A program made the translations under genes and the position numbers. Source: Nemertoderma westbladi (Eukaryota > Xenacoelomorpha > Nemertodermatida > Nemertodermatidae). From it: 64,000 bases of DNA. The notes beneath the pieces are model-generated. The model was not told the DNA's origin. It searched no databases and worked only from the letters and a program-made list of their open reading frames with translations. The DNA is taken from positions 1 to 64,000 of the forward strand of contig JAUCBJ010006899.1 of assembly GCA_032718475.1 (NCBI GenBank). Reading direction: 5' to 3'. Shown piece after piece: positions 30,606-39,207 of this stretch. Position 1 is the first letter of the stretch. Each line of letters begins with the position of its first letter.

Positions 30606-33600
30606 GCTGTCTCGCTGCCGACAGACAGTGTAACTTTCCCGCGTGATGCAACCTCTTGTGTATATCCCATAGAATCGCTCTTTGCAATTCCATCGGGTAA
30701 CTAGGGATTATCACTGGGAATCGAAACTGTGAGTTTATGTCGACAGTCTGGATTCTCGATCTATGACAAATCAAACCCTTATGGATTAATGGACTCCATT
30801 TTCTAAGGGGTTTATAGAGAACTGGTCGTTGAGCCGATAATAGATGGAATTCTTTAGGGAAGGCACACATTTGATAATGTTTCAAATGCTTTAATTCCGC
30901 TTGATCAATCTCATCCTCCGTCAGAGGTTGTTTCAATTTCCGAATTCGCTCACTATTGGTGCTCAATGGTTCTCTCAAATGTTTCGAATATTTTATACAA
31001 AGGTACGAAACGTATCGGCTTAACCACGCAGTTCTTTTACAAATTGTCAGCCAAGAGGCAGACGAATTTAGTAATTTGTCATAAACACTGCATGACTCTA
31101 ATGCCAGCGACGGTTGTCCGCTAACCAATGGAAGTTTCGAATCCAAACCCGCAGGTTTGGAAACCAAAGACTCCATTTTGTCGGTCATTTTCTGTCCGTC
31201 ACTTACCAACTGTGACTCCGGTTTAGTCTGTAAGGGTGGTTTTACGTCATAACTTACCCTTCCAGACCTAGTAGTCACGTAAGTCTGTTGGTCTGACAGG
31301 TCTCCGGGCCGCTCCAATAACTCTTCAGGCCGCTCTAATGACTCTTCAGGCCGCTCCAATGACTTAAGTTTGGCTTTAGACTTCGACTTAGAGACTTTCT
31401 CCACTTTGACTTCTGCATCTTCAGGCATCGGATTGGTCACTATCTTTAGTCGCTCTGGCCAATGTTCCTGTGTCCTCGTTAGAAAATCAGGTCCATGCAA
31501 CCAAAACTCCTGCGACTCTTCCTGACAGAATTCCGCCGGCATTGCACCTCTCGAAGTTATGTCGGCCGGGTTCAACACTCCCGGACAATGTCTCCATTGT
31601 TCCTTCGTCGAAAAGTCGACGATCTGAGCGCGTCTATTGGCCACAAATGTCTTTAGTGCAATATTGTCGGCCGCAATGTATACTAACACCAAGGATGCGT
31701 CCGTCCAATAGAATAAGGTCAATGTCGTGTCTAACTCCTCAGTTATTTGCTTACTTACCTCGACCGAAACTACAGCCGCCTGTAACTCTGCACGAGGGAC
31801 AGTCATGTATTTGACCGGCATTGTCTTTGATCTAGAAGTCACAAAGGCCGTCTCAAATTTGTCCTGACTTACCTCTCGGCGAAGGTAGGCTACCATACCA
31901 AAGCCGGTGTCACTTGCGTCACTGAACAGATGCCGCTCTAAATCAGTTGGAAATACCAGCTGATTCGGAAAGTAGGAACGGGGTACATCTATATTTTTCA
32001 ACAGATGCAACTCGGCTTCCCACTCCCTCCACTGCTTTGCATGTATAGGAGATATTGGTTCGTCCCACTCTAAGTCGGACAACCAAATTTTCCTCATGCA
32101 CGCTCGTGCCTGTAATATAACCGGACTGATAAAGTTCATCGGGTCAAATAGTCTACTTAATGTCGATAAGCAAATCCTCTTTGTCAAAACTTTGTCTGGG
32201 CTACTGGGCTCAAATCTAACTCTTACCTGGAACTTATCCGAATTCGGATTCCAAGCGAGTCCCAGTACTCGCGCCATGGGGATTGGTTCTACCCCCAATT
32301 CTATGTCTCCGCTCCCGCGATCCTTTACCGGGAACGATTCTAATAGGGCCTCCGAGTTAGTAGTGAACTTGGTCAGAGGAAATCCCCCTGTAGCCAAGCA
32401 CTCTTGCAGGCCGTGAGCCACTTCTATGGCTTGTTCCGCCGTGTCCTTGGACACCAAGCCGTCGTCCATATAGAAGTTTCTCAAGATAGACTCGATTACT
32501 TCTACTGGATACTTACCAATCTGGGCTGTTGCCGTTTTCTTTAGAACGAACAGCGTGCCATTCGGACTATCGCGGGCGCCAAATATCCTAACGTACATTT
32601 GGTATGTAACCACTGGGCCGGATAAGTCTTCATTCTCAAACCAGAGAAAGCGAAGGCTATCCTGGTCTGCCTTACAGGCTCTTACCTGGTGGAACATCGC
32701 CTCGATGTCACAAGTAAATGCGAATCGCCGCTGTCTAAAACGCAACAGTATTCCAATCAAATAGTTATTCAGGTTGGGACCATCCATCAACTCTGAATTC
32801 AGGGACATACCTCTATAGACTGCTGCGCAGTCGTTGACTACTCGGACTTTGTCTGGCTTGTCGGGGTGAGTCACATAGTGGTGTGGAAGGTAATAAGTCT
32901 GGTCTGTCACTAAGTCAGGGTCCTCTACCTTCCCAGCAAATCCCTTGGCGAAATAGTTGTTGATCTGGGCGCAATACTTCTCCCTAATGTCCGGATTCTT
33001 CAACAACCGAGCCCTTACTCCGTTTAATCTTTTCAAGGCTAAGCTGTAGTTGTTCTCCAACTTAGGTGGTTGTCGACGCCACAACATTCCAACTTCAAAA
33101 TGTCCAGTCGGTAGCAGACGTATGGTGTCTTCCATCATCTCCAACGACCGTTTCTCATCAGTAGACATGGCTAGGTCATATCCACCGGGTTCCATTGCGT
33201 CCCTATCCAGCCATTCGACAGTTCTGGCTCCTGTCTCGAGGTCCTGGCGTATCAATTCCTTCTGTAATTCCTCCTCACTGTATTGGAAAATGTCTAGGTC
33301 TCGATATTTAGCCGCTTGACCCTCCACTATGTCTGTATAAGTCAAAACGTTAGTCAGATAAGTAGCGTGGGCCGCTGAACCAGACCCACGGGTCTGATAA
33401 CAGTAGTCCTCGGGTTCACTATCTGTCCGGTCGTTATGAAGTGGTTCCGACAACCTAACATTATCGGGAATCAACTCCTCGTCCGACTCGCTAAAGTCAC
33501 TATAGTGGTCAATACAGGTTCTCCTAAACTCGTCTATGTCTGGTGGTTCTACTAACGGTGGTTGAGTTATAGGCTGTAATTCGTCGTATCTGTCCATTGG

Positions 33601-36459
33601 CTTGTCGCCACCTGTAAACTCATAAGACATGGGTACTCTTGTATACCAACCTAGTATGGTCCTATGGGCATGTGGTCCATTGACATGCGGCTCAGCCGGT
33701 CTCGTTTCCCATATCTGGTGTGCGATCAGCTGTTCTGCACCAATCAACATAGAAACATTCCTATAACCTACCTGGTGTCTCGGTATCCTGAGCTTGTCAA
33801 AATACTCCTGTGCTATGGGACTCATCGGCGGCACCTTACCTAACTGCCTGCCGAATCCCTTCATAGCTAGACACTTAAATCCGTCCAATGGCAAAGCTTT
33901 CCGTTCTTGTCGAGTGTGTTGGTCTCTCGGAAGTAGGGAATCTAGTTCTACCGAAATTCTGTGTCCCTTGAGGTCTCCTACCCCATGCATAGACTTCAAC
34001 TCTATTTGGATCTCCTCGGCGTCCTGGAAGCTAGAAACAGCTCTCGCCACTTCCTCGTCGATATAGGATAATGTGGACGCAGTGTCCAACATCACATATA
34101 TTCGCTTCGATCCCTTATCGCCAGTGAGTTTCACCGGAATCACGCTAAATATTTCCGACGTGGCCGATGATAAATACGTCCGCGCGCTGGTCGATGAACT
34201 ATCCGCGGTGAAACCTTGGCAGGTCACTTCTCTCGCGCTCGACTCGCCATCCTCGTCCGACGAACCTGGTTGGTAACCATCGTCCTGAATGCCGGTGTAC
34301 ATATTCCTTCTTATCGATACGGGTTCTTTGCTCCCCTTCCTGTGAGGATTTCGCTGTAAGTAACGGTCCGTTGGGGTATGGAAATCCGCATGTAGCAACT
34401 TGTGATGTAGTCTGCCGCATTCCATGCATCCGTCCTTGCTGTTCGGGCACTGCCGCCGTACATGTCCTGGCGCAAGACATGCCCAACAGGTGTCCAACGT
34501 CCGCACTTGAACTCTTCTCTGTTCCGAATTTAATTCCTTGAACCGTCTGCAACTATCCAACTTATGGTCGTCAGATCTTACCTCCTTTAGTAAACAGTAT
34601 TGGCAACCTACAAATCCATCCGGCAACTCCTGTTGCTTTAACCTAGGTCTATCTAACCGCTCACCTGACCATACTCGCGAGTCTGATCTAAAGGCTGGGG
34701 TATTCGAATTATATCTGTCTACTGAGTTATAAGTCACAGTGGTCCTGTCATCGTCAAAACTTACCATAGACTTACCGGTAACAGGTTTAGACTCCCTCAT
34801 ATTCTCCTCTGAGAAGTTTGATTTCATCTCTGCTACTGCGTCTGTGGCTATCATGTCATGAATATGCTGAAGTGTCAATACCTTACCTTGGCCCTCCAAC
34901 TTATTCTCTAATTTGCGCCATTTCTGTCGATAACGCATGTTTAAACGTCTTATTACGCTCTTTAAAACTTCGGCGTGATCACCATGATGAGGTAGATTCA
35001 CCGTCTTCAAGATGTCCAATGCGTTCGAAATAGCGTTCGCTAAGTTCAACAGCTCTAACGGAGTTGTAATCCTTCCGCCCTTACCCAAGTCTTCTACTAT
35101 CGACTGCGCCATTTTCGTTTTATTCCCGTAGATGTCGCTAAGCGTCTTCATCGCTAATTCGAATGCCCGTTCATTGCCGACGAAGTTATCAGCAATGGCT
35201 CTAGGTTCTCGATGGAGCATCTGAAGCAAATAGTTGAACTTCTCGTTGGGAGTAAAGGTGCTGTTGGTTAGCTGCTCGTCGACATAGGTTTTGAAGGTCC
35301 TCCAATGCTTATGGTTACCCATAAACTTCTGGGGTTGTTGCGTCGGCAGTCCTTGCCTAGCAGCAAACTTACCTATGTCCCTAAGGGTTGCGTCGTTCCG
35401 GGTTAACAAATGGTTTAGTTCCGCAGGGTTGTTAAGTCTGGTCCTTTCCCGGTGGTTCCAACTTACCTGCTCCGCGTCCGTCCTTCTTTCCTTATAGTTT
35501 CGGGACTTCTGACGTCTCATTTCTTCCTCTTCATCGCTTGACTCGGTGTCAGTCCTTAGCGCTCGCGATGGTTTGCGCGCCGAGGCCCTGACCCAAGCTT
35601 CCTCAATAAATCTTTCCGCCGAATTTTCGAAATTGGGATTATGGATATTCGGGACAGGCGTCCTTACCTGAGGTCTATGTGGTATAGTCTCCTCCGATAT
35701 ACGTACTCGTTGACTAGGCTGGACTTTATCTAATTCAGGCCTGCTGGGATTTGAATTACTTCTTACCTGGGCTGCTTCCTTTAACCGTAGGTTGCTAAGC
35801 ATGTCCGTTATAGGTTGGATGTGCGGCGATATAGCTTGCGCTAAACTAGCACTTAACTCATCTCTCGTAATAAATTCCTGGCTAGGGTTCTGTTGTATAG
35901 TCGGCTCTATCTGAGTAATCCGCTGTCTCTCATATGATCCCTCTTCCGGTTTAACCCGGAAGTTCTCCGTCGAACTGGGTCGGCGCTCCGTCCGCGTATT
36001 CCAAACCCGCGGGTTCGGTTCGCCAAGTACTCGTCCTGTCGGAGTTTCTCTAAACTCTCCGTTGTCGCGTTCGGTGTATAGTGGTGCGGTGTTCCGATGA
36101 CGTAGATCCTGGGCGATGGGTGAAGCACTAATACCAACTGGCGTGCGATATGTAGAGAACGGTTTAGCGATCCGTGTACTCGTAATAGCTGGACCGGGTA
36201 TAGGAATTCTGGTCGTCGTCGACTCGCGTATAGTCGGAGTTCTCGCTTCCTGTTCGGCCTTCTGCAGTGCGAACAGTTCTCGCAACTCAGTCCCTACACT
36301 CGCCCCACATTCTTCGATCATTCGCATCCCCTTCTCGGCGATTTCGTTCGCCTTCCTAGTCCGTTCTTCGCTCTCTAAACTTAATCTCGCACTTTCCAAC
36401 TGCGCCAGTTTACGTTCTTCTTCTTCCCTCGCTCGTCTCGCTGCGCCCTCTTCTTCCAC
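30514..36459 (-). CDS. Gag - aspartic protease - reverse transcriptase - RNase H polyprotein frame
   Basis: 1,981 codons open from the UGA at 36460, with no ATG at its start. The N-terminal ~35 residues continue the coiled coil of the preceding ORF in the same frame. A Gag-like domain (DUF1759 type) spans about residues 370-545. Zinc knuckles lie at about 618-685, including CWACLAPGHVRRQC and CMECGRLHH. The protease active site is LDTAS (Asp about 792). Reverse transcriptase spans about 1190-1420 with YMDD at about 1330 (32461-32472). RNase H begins near FSDASDTG (about 1513) and contains the VPRAELQA and NPADITSRG motifs. A Lys/Glu-rich linker with a repeated SLERPEE motif precedes the zinc-binding start of integrase. 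It makes the virus-like particle and copies the element RNA. Three dispersed palindromes and most donor-like words lie here. Confidence 0.93.
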   Translation of the reverse strand: MEEEGAARRAREEEERKLAQLESARLSLESEERTRKANEIAEKGMRMIEECGASVGTELRELFALQKAEQEARTPTIRESTTTRIPIPGPAITSTRIAKPFSTYRTPVGISASPIAQDLRHRNTAPLYTERDNGEFRETPTGRVLGEPNPRVWNTRTERRPSSTENFRVKPEEGSYERQRITQIEPTIQQNPSQEFITRDELSASLAQAISPHIQPITDMLSNLRLKEAAQVRSNSNPSRPELDKVQPSQRVRISEETIPHRPQVRTPVPNIHNPNFENSAERFIEEAWVRASARKPSRALRTDTESSDEEEEMRRQKSRNYKERRTDAEQVSWNHRERTRLNNPAELNHLLTRNDATLRDIGKFAARQGLPTQQPQKFMGNHKHWRTFKTYVDEQLTNSTFTPNEKFNYLLQMLHREPRAIADNFVGNERAFELAMKTLSDIYGNKTKMAQSIVEDLGKGGRITTPLELLNLANAISNALDILKTVNLPHHGDHAEVLKSVIRRLNMRYRQKWRKLENKLEGQGKVLTLQHIHDMIATDAVAEMKSNFSEENMRESKPVTGKSMVSFDDDRTTVTYNSVDRYNSNTPAFRSDSRVWSGERLDRPRLKQQELPDGFVGCQYCLLKEVRSDDHKLDSCRRFKELNSEQRRVQVRTLDTCWACLAPGHVRRQCPNSKDGCMECGRLHHKLLHADFHTPTDRYLQRNPHRKGSKEPVSIRRNMYTGIQDDGYQPGSSDEDGESSAREVTCQGFTADSSSTSARTYLSSATSEIFSVIPVKLTGDKGSKRIYVMLDTASTLSYIDEEVARAVSSFQDAEEIQIELKSMHGVGDLKGHRISVELDSLLPRDQHTRQERKALPLDGFKCLAMKGFGRQLGKVPPMSPIAQEYFDKLRIPRHQVGYRNVSMLIGAEQLIAHQIWETRPAEPHVNGPHAHRTILGWYTRVPMSYEFTGGDKPMDRYDELQPITQPPLVEPPDIDEFRRTCIDHYSDFSESDEELIPDNVRLSEPLHNDRTDSEPEDYCYQTRGSGSAAHATYLTNVLTYTDIVEGQAAKYRDLDIFQYSEEELQKELIRQDLETGARTVEWLDRDAMEPGGYDLAMSTDEKRSLEMMEDTIRLLPTGHFEVGMLWRRQPPKLENNYSLALKRLNGVRARLLKNPDIREKYCAQINNYFAKGFAGKVEDPDLVTDQTYYLPHHYVTHPDKPDKVRVVNDCAAVYRGMSLNSELMDGPNLNNYLIGILLRFRQRRFAFTCDIEAMFHQVRACKADQDSLRFLWFENEDLSGPVVTYQMYVRIFGARDSPNGTLFVLKKTATAQIGKYPVEVIESILRNFYMDDGLVSKDTAEQAIEVAHGLQECLATGGFPLTKFTTNSEALLESFPVKDRGSGDIELGVEPIPMARVLGLAWNPNSDKFQVRVRFEPSSPDKVLTKRICLSTLSRLFDPMNFISPVILQARACMRKIWLSDLEWDEPISPIHAKQWREWEAELHLLKNIDVPRSYFPNQLVFPTDLERHLFSDASDTGFGMVAYLRREVSQDKFETAFVTSRSKTMPVKYMTVPRAELQAAVVSVEVSKQITEELDTTLTLFYWTDASLVLVYIAADNIALKTFVANRRAQIVDFSTKEQWRHCPGVLNPADITSRGAMPAEFCQEESQEFWLHGPDFLTRTQEHWPERLKIVTNPMPEDAEVKVEKVSKSKSKAKLKSLERPEESLERPEELLERPGDLSDQQTYVTTRSGRVSYDVKPPLQTKPESQLVSDGQKMTDKMESLVSKPAGLDSKLPLVSGQPSLALESCSVYDKLLNSSASWLTICKRTAWLSRYVSYLCIKYSKHLREPLSTNSERIRKLKQPLTEDEIDQAELKHLKHYQMCAFPKEFHLLSAQRPVLYKPLRKWSPLIHKGLICHRSRIQTVDINSQFRFPVIIPSYPMELQRAILWDIHKRLHHAGKLHCLSAARQRFILLQPSRAVRRLSGLQEGEHQSIGTGDG

Positions 36460-36462
36460 TCA
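36460..36462 (-). other. In-frame UGA inside the coiled-coil region
   Basis: The minus strand reads TCG TGA GTG GAA. Coding character (Arg/Glu coiled coil) is the same on both sides. Either a leaky stop that sets the ratio of short to long Gag, or a recent C-to-T change in TCGCGA. Confidence 0.7.
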
Positions 36463-37911
36463 CGACCTTTCTTCATACAATGCGCGTCTTCTTTTCTCGA
36501 TCTCGAGTTCGCGTTCCTTGCGTCCGCGTTCAAGTTGAAGCTCGCGCTCCTTCTGTTCACGATCGAGTTTCTTGCGCTCGCGTTCGGCTTGGAGTTCGCG
36601 TTTCTTCGCTTCCTGTTCGCGTTCGAGTTGGAGTTCGCGTTTCTTCGCTTCCCGCTCGCATTCAAGTTGGAGTTCGCGTTCTCTCTGTTCGCGTTCGAGT
36701 TCCTCGCGCTCGCGCTCGGCTTGGAGTTCGCGTTCCCTTTGCTCGCGTTCCGCTCGCTCGCGCTTACTTATCTCTTCCAACTCTCGTAACTCTGCGTCAA
36801 ACTTACGTGTGCGCTCCCGTTCCCGCTCGGCTTCCTTCCGTGCTTCCTGTGCACGCAAAACTTCCGCCTGCTGTTCGTCTAGTCGGCGTCTTCTCTCCTC
36901 CGCCGAGTTGTGAGAAACAAGGGATCTAGCACATATTACCTTACCTCGCGTGTGACTAACCTGGGAATCGCCGCTGTCTCTAGATGCATCGTCGGGTGGA
37001 GTTAACGTCCTCTGTTGGATGTTCTCCGTCGTCGGTAGCACCTGGCCTGGTACCACCACTCCATTCTGCATCAGCCAGCTAGTAACTTCCCTCTGATAAC
37101 GGCGCTCTTCCTTATCTTGGATCTCTTCCCGCTCCACTAAGTCTCTTAACTCTGCGTCACTCACCTGAGTCGCCTGCGCTTGTGATGCCCATAGCAGCCA
37201 GTTCTCCGTCCTAACTCGTCGGAATCGCTCCGATAACTCGCGGTGCTCTAACAAGGCTGCTAAAACCCTGTCGTAAATCCTCGTCGCCACGTCGCTTGAC
37301 TGAGACTCCACTGCCTTCTTCGCTAGGACTGCAAGCTCCTCCGTCTGCTTGAATAACGCTGAGTTATATCCTCTTCTAATCTCTGCTAACTCTACCCTCC
37401 CGATGTTCGCTGGGTCAGCTAACATCTTCCTTACCTTGTCCGCCGTCCGAGTTATATGTCCGGCATGCGCGCGAAGTTTCTTCTTTATCGCGATATCGAA
37501 CTCTCTATCACTCACCTGACTTACGCTCGGTGGACTTGAAGGATTATTTCGGGAACTACGGGTACTCCTTACAGCCGTCGGGACCACGGCACTTACCATA
37601 CCCACAGGTCTGGAAACCGGGCTCCGGGCTCTCGCTTCTGCTACACTACCCTCCCTATCACTCACCTCTGTCCGGGCTGCTGTGCAGTCCTTCCTTACAG
37701 TAGCGGTAGGGGATCCTAATACTATTACTTGAGGTTGTTGTTCTTCCTCACTAGTCACTGTCTCGTCCTCCTGTTCACTTACGTCAGCGTCGCTCGCTGC
37801 GTCGTCATAGTCGGCATTGTCATCAACAGTAATGTTTACGCTATCGTCAGTCGGCGGTCCAGCCGCCGTCTCGTAGCTGTCCTCTAGTGCCTCTTTGTCT
37901 GAGACACTCAT
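36460..37911 (-). CDS. N-terminal coiled-coil ORF of the element (483 aa, ends at UGA)
   Basis: I choose the ATG at 37911, which has A at -3. The upstream in-frame extension to 38004 has no ATG and is AT-rich. The protein starts with an acidic region (DDNADYDDAASDADVSEQED), then Ser-rich and mixed helical segments (about 130-330), then about 110 residues of Arg/Glu-rich heptad-like coiled coil running to the stop. The stop is TGA in the context TCG-TGA-GTG, and the coiled coil continues in the same frame on the other side. The two frames are therefore probably one protein, by readthrough or because CGA mutated to TGA at a CpG. Likely an N-terminal Gag extension. The motif VSD or VSH after Q/E recurs four times. 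Confidence 0.8.
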   Translation of the reverse strand: MSVSDKEALEDSYETAAGPPTDDSVNITVDDNADYDDAASDADVSEQEDETVTSEEEQQPQVIVLGSPTATVRKDCTAARTEVSDREGSVAEARARSPVSRPVGMVSAVVPTAVRSTRSSRNNPSSPPSVSQVSDREFDIAIKKKLRAHAGHITRTADKVRKMLADPANIGRVELAEIRRGYNSALFKQTEELAVLAKKAVESQSSDVATRIYDRVLAALLEHRELSERFRRVRTENWLLWASQAQATQVSDAELRDLVEREEIQDKEERRYQREVTSWLMQNGVVVPGQVLPTTENIQQRTLTPPDDASRDSGDSQVSHTRGKVICARSLVSHNSAEERRRRLDEQQAEVLRAQEARKEAERERERTRKFDAELRELEEISKRERAEREQRERELQAEREREELEREQRERELQLECEREAKKRELQLEREQEAKKRELQAERERKKLDREQKERELQLERGRKERELEIEKRRRALYEERS

Positions 37912-39207
37912 AGTCCAAATAATATTTGCCTTCCGGCAAAAATCTCTCGCAAAGTTCGAGATATAATTATAATTTAACCGAAATACGGTCAAATTATTTG
38001 TCAAATAATCAGTTGGTCCAAAATGTCAAAATAAATTCGCAATGCAATATTGCGAATTTAATGGGGTATATAGTTATAGCAAATACTAGCACAATATTTA
38101 AACAAAATATTATTATATAGCTACTATATAATATTAAATACCGGTATAGCACAAAATAACTCTGAATCTAATACAAAATATTCAAAATAAACTTGCCGCC
38201 CGAATATTTCTAATTTTATATATAGCTCTAATCAACGTAATTTTAGTTTCAAATATTATATGTATCCACTAGCGCGTGGCTACATCTTCGGGTTGCGACT
38301 CTCTCTAACTCTCTCTCTAACTTGAGCGATTCAAAACCATGGCCGGCTAAACCTAAATATCCTAACTAATAAATTGAGTTCAGCTTCGCAGTTAAACAAC
38401 CGATAATTTTTTACTGCTTCCACAAACACACCGGCGCCAACAGAACAACTAACCTTGTTTGCTGTGAGATTCCACGTCCGCGTCCAAAGATTCAGGCCCT
38501 TCGCTGATTGCAAACCGAACCCGCAGACCCACACGAACCCCAAACTCAGAAGTCCCGTCTTGCCATGTATCTCCAGATGGTATAAAATAACTAAGCGGTT
38601 ACCTAACATACCGTTACAAAACTCTAGAATTTTACAAATAATTTTGACCGAAACTGAATTCTCGCAAACCTAGCTAATAATTTTCAAAAAACTTACTAAT
38701 TACAGTTTGCCCTAAGGCCTAAGGAACTGCTGTATTCGCAATTAGCAAAACGCACTACCGTACATCCACTGTATGCAGTACAGTAAGTAAAACAGTACAC
38801 CAACCTAACAGCCTAATGATACTGTGTGTGGTACGGCAAACAAATGTCCTTCTACCGTACGCAGTAACAGCAATCAGCCTAATGTACTACTGTACTAGTG
38901 TACGCAGCCAGTGAATACAGTAATATAAACTAACAGCCTAAAGGAATATACTCAATGTTCTACCGTACGCTAGCCTATAGCCTACAGCAGACGATCACGT
39001 GCTCCAATTTATTGCCTAATACTATGATACTACTATCAGCCTAAGAATACTCTATCTGCCTTACTGTACGCAGTACAGCAAAGCAATACAGCACGTATCA
39101 CTGATACAAAGTATCAGTGATCTAAACTAACAGTAGTCTAAACTAACAGCCTAAGAATACTCTATTTACTGTACGCTACAGCCTACAGCAAACAAAACAC
39201 GTATCAC
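37912..39207 (-). other. Leader region between 5' LTR and first ATG
   Basis: No coding potential was seen. From about 38695 to 39205 it is made of degenerate repeats of 'acagcctaa' and 'actgtacgcagtacagcaa' phrases. It contains a perfect 11-bp inverted repeat (39097-39121). A normal primer-binding site beginning TGG is not seen directly inside the 5' LTR. The minus strand there reads GTGATACGTGTTTTG. Confidence 0.6.
39097..39121. repeat. Perfect inverted repeat in leader
   Basis: ATCACTGATAC, a 3-base AAA loop, then GTATCAGTGAT. The half-site GTATCACTGATA recurs at 39201-39212, straddling the LTR boundary. Confidence 0.9.

Noticed and set aside
36480-36929. Plus-strand Arg/Val- and Ser/Arg-rich frames
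   Set aside because: Antisense shadows of the Arg/Glu coiled-coil coding sequence.
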